Positions 56,486-64,000 of a stretch of DNA of 64,000 bases are shown here, piece after piece. Both the position numbers and the translations under genes were made by a program. The notes under the pieces were generated by a model. The model did not search any database. It saw only the letters and a list, made by a program, of their open reading frames with translations, and had not been told where the DNA came from. Within the stretch, counting starts at the first letter, position 1. Each line of letters opens with the position of its first letter. This DNA comes from Favolaschia claudopus. Taxonomy: Eukaryota > Basidiomycota > Agaricomycetes > Agaricales > Mycenaceae. The DNA is taken from NCBI GenBank assembly GCA_037176885.1, contig JAWWNJ010000029.1, forward strand, positions 372,001 through 436,000, read 5' to 3'.

Positions 56486-59400
56486 CATGTCTAGCGACTC
56501 GAAGGTGGGCTTTGTAATGGCCAACATCCTACTAGAAGCATGAAGATGGTATAGAACACGATCCCTGACCGTTCCATCCGTATCTGTGCAGATCGAGGCA
56601 CGCGTTGAACGAAACATTATCTAATTTTCTGTATTAACCCTTGTGTTGTGCAGGAGGCACATTTTGCGACGTGCATGCGTGAGTGGTACTGGCTGTGGAA
56701 TCTGCAGGAACCAGAATTGTCCAGATCGTATCCGGATCCCGAAAACCCCAAGGAGAGAAAAGATATCGTTGTGAAACTGCGCGAGTACAATTCGGGGTTG
56801 TTCATATTTTTCCTGACGTCGAATGAAGTTTCACAGGATCCTGCCAACTACAAGGATGCTCCTACAGAAGGGATTCGTCGTGTTCTAGAGATAGTGTCTG
56901 GGACTGAGATTGCCCGTGGATCTGTGCTAGAAACCGACAAAATCGGTGCGTAAAGTAATTTGAAGGCAAACATCCGTTCATCTGCGTGCAGACTACATTC
57001 GCTTTCAACAACCGTAGCCACAAATGCGCTTCTTGAGCGGAAAGGCCACAAACACGCCTTCTCATCACCCGAGGATTCAAAGACCTTTTGCTCATCGGAA
57101 ACCAATCGCGACCAAAGATCTTTGACCTTAATATCAGACGGCCTCTCCCTCTCTATTCTGCTGTCGTTGAAGTCGACGAGCGAGTTACCTTGGTCGGCTA
57201 TACCTCCGATCCCAAAGCAGAGGAACACGCTGTGCAATTCGACGACCAAGGCAAGGTCAAGCGCGGCTACCGTGGCAAGGGATGGGACGGCGAGGGCGCG
57301 GCTGAGGGCCCAGGAGAGGTAGTGCAGGGCTTCTCTGGTGAAGCCGTCCGCATCATGCGCCACACCCGACCGTGCAGCCGTTGAAGCGCGAACTCGAGGC
57401 ATTATACAACGACGGCTACCGCTCCCTCGCCATCGTCTTCGCCCACTCATACACGTATCCCGCACACGAGCGGCTCGTGGGTGAGATCGCGCGCGAAGTA
57501 GGCTTCGCGCATATCTCCGAGTCCGCGCAGCTGCTCCCGATGATCAAGATGGTGCCGCGCGGGGTGTCCTCGACTGCTGATGCGTACCTCACGCCTATCC
57601 TGCGTGAATATCTAGACGGATTCTTCAATGGGTTCGATGCGAAGCTCAAGGATGGCCGATTGCGTAGTCCGCGCGTCGAGTGTCATGGGCAGCGATGGGT
57701 GGTTTACTCGATCTCGATAACTTTTCGGGTCTCAAGAGTATTCTCAGCGGTCCCGCAGGCGGCGTTGTGGGGTAAGTGATCTCTTTCAAATTTGTCTGTA
57801 CTCCTACGGCTCATCGCCCAATAGATACGCTCTCACCAGCTGGGACGAAAAGGACCGCAGGCCGATTATCGGGTATGTTTACGTTCTCTGACTAATTCCA
57901 CTTGTAGTTATCTTACACGCCTCCAGTCTGGATGTGGGGGGGACTTCAACGTGGGTGTTGATCACTTCTCTTCGGTAGCGTACCTCAATGCGTTCCCCAG
58001 TGATGTTTCCCGCTTCGATGGGCGATATGAGGTCGTTTATGAGACCACAACTGCCGGGGGTGACAATACAGTCTCCTCAGCTCGACATTAATACCGTTGC
58101 AGCCGGCGGCGGCTCTTGCTTGACGTTCCGCAACGGCCTCTTCCTCGCGGGCCCGCATAGCGCAGGCGCTGAACCCGGCCCAGCATGTTATCGGTGGCGA
58201 TTTATATCGTGATAAAATCTAGGATTTTCTGATGTATGCGTAACAGCAAAGGCGGGCCATTGGCCGTAACTGATGCAAACGTACTGCTGGGTCGATTGGT
58301 GCCGGACTACTTCCCGAAGATCTTCGGCAAGTCGGAGAAGGAGCCGCTGGATGAAGACGCGTCGAGGAGTGCATTTGAAGAGCTAGTGGCGGAGATCAAT
58401 GAAAATAGTGAGAAGAAGCTGTCGTTCGATGAAATTGTTTATGGGTATGTGTGCTCATCGATGTCCTTTGACTCAACTAATCGAAAAATAGGTTCATCAA
58501 AGTGGCGAACGAAACAATGTGTCGGCCTATTCGAGCGCTTACGGAGGCAAGGGGTCATGCAACGTCGCGTCATGTGTAGGTGACTTGTGTTGAGCAGTCC
58601 GACTCTACTTGTCGATATGTTGTGTAGCCTGGCTAGCTTCGGAGGGTGCTGGAGGGCAACACGCGTGTGAAATCGCAAGTCTGCTTGGGATCAAGACCAT
58701 CCTCATTCACCGCTACGGTTCTATCCTTTCCGCTTACGGCCTCGCGCTTGCTGATCGGTCAGTAGGCAGCTCGAGAGGCTATTCGCCAGGCACTGATCAT
58801 AGATTATTCCAGGGCGTACGAACTTCAAGAACCCTCCTCCGCCTTCTACTCTTCTAGCACACGGCAGAGTTTGGCCGGACGGTTGGACAAACTGACTGCG
58901 GATGTGAAGCGGGAACTGGAACGTCAAGGATTCGAGGAGAATCGCATTCACGTTGAACGGATGCTTACATGCGGTTTGAGGGTACGGACACGCGCTCATG
59001 GTTTTGCCCAACTCTGGTGATGGGGATGGCGAGGAGGACTTTGAAGCCGCCTTCAAGCGCGTGTACAAGTCTGAATTTGGGTTCCTCCTGAAACGAAATC
59101 CATCATCGTGGATGATATCAAAGTTTGCTCATTCATTTTTCCTTTCTTCAACCCTGGATAACATGCAATACAGGTACGCGGAATCGGCAAGACCTTTGAC
59201 AATCTCGGACCCTCCGTATACTCCGAAGTGGCGGGGCTCAAAACGCGTCTTGTCGATGTGCAAGCCAAGGCAGAGCACGCACGGAAGTTCAGCGTGTACT
59301 TTGACCGCGTTGGACGTGTGACGATACACCAGTTTTCCTGCTCGACAATTTAGAGATTGTACGTTGTTTGTTTCTGGGTCTTCGCGGTAATCAATTTTAT

Positions 59401-59507
59401 TGTTTTCAATCATGCAGGGCGACGAAGTGGAGGGACCCGCCATGATCATTGACAACACACAAACGATAGTACTGGTTCCTGGGGGCAAAATCCGTTCTGA
59501 CGAGTAA
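56486..59507 (+). pseudogene. OXP1: 5-oxoprolinase, HyuA half only, frameshifted
   Basis: 5-Oxoprolinase converts 5-oxoproline to glutamate using ATP in glutathione turnover. Segments in order: [156 protein letters not shown], and GPAMIIDNTQTIVLVPGGK ending at 59,507. Single-base frame changes appear near 57,003, 57,062, 57,370, 57,690, 58,055 and 58,645. The usual HyuB half (about 500 residues) is absent; the stop follows just after the HyuA end. Two introns appear to use GC donors. Confidence 0.82.
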
Positions 59508-59828
59508 ACATTTGTATATCACCTTGGAGTAGAGCGTCTCCCGCAAAATATAATCTGACACAGGACGATGCACCTGTGCTGCACCGTCGTATGTAGATGT
59601 ACATCTACTTCCTCCACTAGCAATCTACTAGTACTTAGTTTTAGCTCGTCGTGAGAAACCAGCATGAGGGTGTCACTGACGCTCATCTTGTTTCTCTTCT
59701 ACCACCATCCTCTCGCAATGTGCTCCCTTCTCTATCCTGCTCGACAAACGCACGCCGCGCCGTTGTCAGCAGTCCCGCCGGACATTAAATGAGTCTAATG
59801 ACAATGCGCTGAAGCTGAAGGCTCGAAA
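59508..59828. other. Intergenic
   Basis: About 320 bp where the HyuB half of 5-oxoprolinase would be expected. I see no HyuB-like peptide in any frame. Confidence 0.5.
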
Positions 59829-62800
59829 ATGTCATCAAACTGCGGGTGTCGAATCAATAACAGCCACCAGCTATAACTGCCTGATAATGACTTCGGATAA
59901 AGCAACGTGCAGGGGTTCTCAGCATCTCTTGTATTTCGCCATGTCCCAAGTCTGGGGCTTGTGTACTCTCTGGGCAGGCGGTCGATCAGTTTGCCTTTGG
60001 TTCAGGTGAAAGTGGAGGCTACCCTCAAAGTGCTTGCTGCACAAGTGAAGATCAGCCAAACCTACGTGAACGACACCGATGAAGCCATCGAAACCGCCTA
60101 TATGTTCCCCGTGCCCGCACGAGCCGCGGTGAATAGCTTCGCGATGGTCAAGCAGGATGGCACTCGGGTTATCGCCGCATCGAAGGAAAAGAAGAGCTAG
60201 AGAACTATACAACGCTGCTGTGTCGCAAGGGAAGAGGGCAGCATTGTTGGAGCAACAAACTCCAGATGGTGAGCCGCCCTTGTCAATTGTCTCGCGTGTT
60301 GACGCCTTTTCTAGTGTTTCAAAATTGGAGTTGGGAATATCCAGGCGCAAAGAGCGGGTTCATATCGAGCTAATATATGCCACTGAGCTAGCAGAAGACG
60401 AGGAAAACGATTCGATTCGATTTCATATCCCTCTTCATATTGGCGCGCGATACGGAAGGACAGCCGACACTCAGCCCAACATGATGCAGCAAGCCTCAAG
60501 CGCATTTCTCGACATTTCCGCCAATATCGAGATGGCGTCCCCAATCACCAAAATCAGCTCACCTTCTCATTCTGTTGCAACAGAGCTTGGACCAGATCCC
60601 ATTCTCCCCAATGCCAATGATCTACCATTCTCGAACTACGCCCGCGTATCTCTGTCCTCTGATTCTCCACTCGACAAGGACTTTGTGTTATCCGTCAAGT
60701 CCGCCGGACTTGATTCTCCTCGTTGCGTTGCCGAGTTACATCCGCCCCACCGTACCACTGCCCTGTCATTCACAATGGTACCCCGATTCAAACTCCCCGA
60801 TCTCCCTCAACAGGAATTCTTTTTCCTCATCGACCGCAGCGGGTCAATGAATGGCGCGCGTATCGCAGCGGCGAAGAAGGCGCTGGTTGTAATGCTTCGT
60901 TCCCTTCCTGCCGAGGGGATCCTCTCTCCAAGTCGCTTCTTTCGGTACTCAGTGTACACTCCTATGGAATGATGGGAGTCGGCCGTATAATCAGGCGACA
61001 CTGGACGACGCGACGCAGCATGTCGACAGCATGCAAGCGGATTATGGAGGCACGGAAATCCGCCAGCGCTCCACAGCTGCTTTGAGTCCCGCAAGACGGA
61101 TTGTCCGACAAGGCGTGTTCGTGCTGACGGATGGCGAGGCTTGGGATGTCGAGGGTGTGATCAACGAGGTCAGAGGCGCAGTCCGCGGGAGCACCAGCGC
61201 AGGCATACCTGCGTGTCTTTGTACTTGGTATCGGACGGTCGACGTCAACAGCAATGTGTGAAGGGATCGCTCGTGTTGGCAATGGTACCTGCATGATGGT
61301 TGGGGAACAAGAGACAAGTTTCACGGGCAAAATTGCTAGACTGCTTAAAGCCGCGCGTACGCCGTTGATTACTGATATCAATGTCGATTGGGGTGTCTCG
61401 CCTATTGCAGCTTCTGCAGCAGGGGAAGAGGACGTATTTGTGATGGTCGAGGATGAGAATGAGAATGAGAGCAAGGGGAAGGGGAAGGAAAAGGTAGTCA
61501 GCACGCTGAATGTGTTTGATGAGGCTCTGGACCCTTTGCAGATGGATATGCAACCCCCTCCTCCTGCGCCTGAAGTGCTCCTACCCCCTCCCGCCCAAGT
61601 CCAGCAGTCGCCTTTCAAGATACGGAGGCTCAGTCCTGGCAATCGCTTGAACGTGTACGCCATTCTGCAAGGTAGGGCACTCGAAACGATCTACATCTTG
61701 CAACCGTTCTCAATCGAAGCTTAGGGCAGAACGTACCGCAAAACATCACCCTCAGCGGAACGACAATGGATGGTTCTCGGATCCAGCTCGTAGTTCCTGT
61801 GATGCTCAGCAACCTTCCGAATGCTCTCGATACTTCTCCAGCCGTCCATGCGTTGTCAGCTCGCAAGATCATCCAGGACATAGAAGACGGGCAACATGCC
61901 ATCACAACGAACTTCCCTGACGGTGCTGACTTGGTTGCGCGAACGACGAAAGCATCAGTCGCGCGCCTCGGCAAGACATACTCCATCTCCTCGTCGCAGA
62001 CCTCGTTCGTCGCGGTCGACGAATCTGGAACGCATCGCGGTGTGCCTACTGCGAGCACCTCTGAGAATCGGGGGAATTCTACTTGCATAGTCCCTCAGTC
62101 GAGATCACGATATGCCTTCGACGTGAGTCGCGCTACCTTCGACCCAGTTCTGTCCTAACCGTTCTCGCAGTCGACTGGCAGCGACGATGAGCTCGAACTG
62201 GATACGATAGTCTTGGACCAATTTTTGGATCGCCTTCGAGCTGGCTCTGGACCGGCTATGGATCAGACACTGCATCGGCTCTCAGCTGTTGACAACAAAT
62301 GCAATATGCTCGACGCTAAGATTGCTGCCAGCAGAAGGTCTAGACTTGCCTCTCTCGACCAGAGACATGCGTCCGACGCTTTGAAAAGCGAGGATACCGA
62401 TCGCATGCTTGCTGGCCGTCCTCTTCCTCCCGAAAGAAGCATGGCCCGCCGCAAACTTGCAAAGATGGTTGGAGACGTCCCACCCACCTCTGGCCCTCCT
62501 CCGCCTCCCTCGGCCCCTCCACCAGTGGATCCTCTGGAGGCACTGGCGCGTTTGCAGTCCTTCGACGGCCGTTTTAGTCCGGGCGTCCTCTCTGTAGTAA
62601 AGCTCAATGTACCCGTTGGCGAAGCGCGCTCCTCCCTCAATGTAACGCAAGAGGTCTTTGTAACGATTATCGCTATGGCGTTCTTGTGCACCAAGTTGGG
62701 ACCGGACGTTGACTCCGAGTCGTGGGCAGCCATGCATGAGAAAGCTCGCGCGTTCGTTGAGAACGCGTTGCAGCTTGCTGGAGGGATTTTGGACGTGGAC

Positions 62801-62836
62801 GACCTCCAGGTCCAGGCCATCACATATCTCGCGTAG
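59829..62836 (+). pseudogene. VIT and vWA domain protein, frameshifted
   Basis: A cytosolic protein with an N-terminal VIT domain (LPLVQVKVEATLKVLAAQVK, TAYMFPVPARAAVNSFAMV, RELYNAAVSQGKRAALLEQQ, VHIELIYATELAEDEEND). A vWA domain follows with the MIDAS motif FFLIDRSGSMNG, then GTQCTLLWNDGSRPYNQATL and VFVLTDGEAWDVEGV. A Pro-rich linker and helical C-terminus follow (LDRLRAGSGPAMDQTL, VTQEVFVTIIAMAFLC) to the stop at 62,836. Frame changes occur near 60,195, 60,315, 60,345, 60,925, 61,075 and 61,200. The first exon is unclear; an ATG at 59,829 (MSSNCGCRI) is the best guess. Most of the protein is still readable. Confidence 0.72.
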
Positions 62837-62980
62837 TCCTCTCTGAGACCTTGAATTTTCGTTTTTGTAAACAACAGGTGTATTCGATTGTACAACGGTA
62901 TTGAGTCAAATCCAACAAGCCCAAACCTAGACATACCAACTCAATCCATTCCAATTCACTAGTATCCAAGCTCGCCGGTC

Positions 62981-64000
62981 TCATGGTCGCAACTGCACTT
63001 TTCGAGCCGAGAGCGACTCGTCATCAAATTCCTGTTTTCCTTCTTCATCCTGTACAAACAGTTGGTCAATTAGAACCATGCAGCAAGGGAAAGCAGACAT
63101 ACCATCCGCCTCCTTTGTGCCTCCAACTCTGAGTCTGTGGGGTCCATCGTGACAATCGCAGTCCGATGTACCTCTGCGTTCACGTTGGTATGAGGCCACC
63201 GTGATGTAGAGAGAAACTCACGAATTCCGTCCATAATAATGTTGTTATTCCCATTGCCGCGGCTCTCAGATGTCTTCGACGTTCCGCTGGTACCAGGAGC
63301 GCGTCGAACATTGAAGTTCATGAGGAGTGTGAGTGTGTACAGCGGAGCGAAGAGGAAGATGAAGAACGTGGGGACTGCGAAAAATGAGTGAGCACTAGCC
63401 TAAGGGGAAGATGGCGGCCAAACGGACTGTTGCTCTGAGGGTTGTTCAAGAACGTGATCAAGAGTAGGATAGCGGTGATACTGGTGAGGGAGCCGGTTTG
63501 TATTGCGCCTATCATGACACGCTTTATGAACCTGTGGTATGAAGAGCTAATGAGAATGGGCGCGCAGACGAAAATATTTGAACAGACGTGTTGGTGTGCG
63601 CGAAATTCGACTTCATGCTGTTCAATTTCCAGATGAGGCCAGCAGCGATGAGGATATCTGCATTGCACTGAACATTCGACTGGCAAGAAGCGCGAAGATC
63701 GACATACCGCAGACAGAGAGTGTGATGAAGTTGATCATGGCACCTATCCGCGAGTTTTCACGCTACGAAGTTCCCGTTAGGTACGGCGAACCTTCAGAAG
63801 TGGGATGAAACCTACGTCAGCGAGACTGAAGCTGCCCCGCACGAGAGGGATGAAGCCCATCAAATAGCCCGCAAACTTAATGACGGAAGAATGAGTAAAT
63901 TCAGAATGGGAACGAACGAAGGTCACGTACTGCAAGCAATACAAGAGCGTAGAGGAACAGCGTTGCGAATATATTCTTGGAGCTTCAGCCGGGTCAACGA
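62981..64000 (-). CDS. DUF6534-like multipass membrane protein, partial
   Basis: A mushroom-specific family of seven-helix proteins of unknown function. The gene runs off the right edge, so its N-terminus is missing. Visible parts are ADILIAAGLIWKLNSMKSNF, then the KRVMIGAIQTGSLTSITAIL helix and LLITFLNNPQSNS. Next come a further helix (FFIFLFAPLYTLTLLMNFNV), R-rich RRAPGTSGTSKTSESRG, and short terminal exons (REVHRTAIVTMDPTDSELEA, DEEGKQEFDDESLSARKV) ending at 62,981. Short introns interrupt each segment. No frameshift was seen in the visible part. Family recall is from the helix pattern, so moderately sure. Confidence 0.62.

Overview
The window is eukaryotic nuclear DNA from a filamentous basidiomycete, most likely an Agaricomycete. 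Genes are compact and full of 45-70 bp GT-AG introns. Gene content includes a CYP63-type P450, a PCP-motif heme haloperoxidase, basidiomycete-type F-box and BTB/POZ families, a DUF6534-like membrane protein, a GH105 hydrolase and a Helitron. I cannot name the species. No CRISPR, operon or convincing tRNA/rRNA gene was seen.

Layout. 1-4.4 kb: frameshifted Helitron Rep/helicase (minus). 5.4-7.0 kb: two unrecognised multi-exon genes (minus). 7.8-9.05 kb: basidiomycete-type hypothetical gene (minus). 9.6-15.9 kb: UBC7 (ER-associated degradation E2) and an ERCC6L2-like SNF2 helicase (plus). 16.1-17.6 kb: otubain (minus). 18.5-20.5 kb: YAE1 and a single-pass membrane protein (minus). 20.5-24 kb: gene-poor block with a partial YAE1 copy, a perfect inverted repeat and a 1.47 kb element with terminal inverted repeats. 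24.0-26.4 kb: CYP63-like P450 (minus). 26.7-29.3 kb: two divergent F-box genes, the second broken. 29.5-33.6 kb: haloperoxidase, a small membrane protein, GH105 and a small nuclear-looking protein. 34.1-36.2 kb: TKL-like kinase (minus). 37.5-39.3 kb: NHP6 with a very long first intron. 39.6-46.5 kb: NUP192/NUP205. 46.6-47.6 kb: SFT2. 47.8-50.6 kb: BTB gene and inverted BTB pseudogene. 51.5-62.8 kb: four genes (ectodomain membrane protein, GABA-type permease, 5-oxoprolinase, VIT/vWA protein), all interrupted by single-base frameshifts. 62.98-64 kb: DUF6534-like gene running off the edge.

The housekeeping core (UBC7, OTUB, YAE1, NHP6, NUP192, SFT2) reads intact. The right quarter carries many 1-nt indels in recognisable coding sequence while splice sites look intact, which means recent decay or consensus errors. 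I found no convincing new multi-gene system. The best leads are a SEC-C-like zinc motif in the ERCC6L2-like helicase, an EHD-to-AHD change in the haloperoxidase, the TIR element beside the P450, the partial YAE1 duplicate, the NHP6 intron, candidate GC-AG introns and the indel-rich tract. Gene models were spliced by eye, so exon ends are approximate unless a base is stated.
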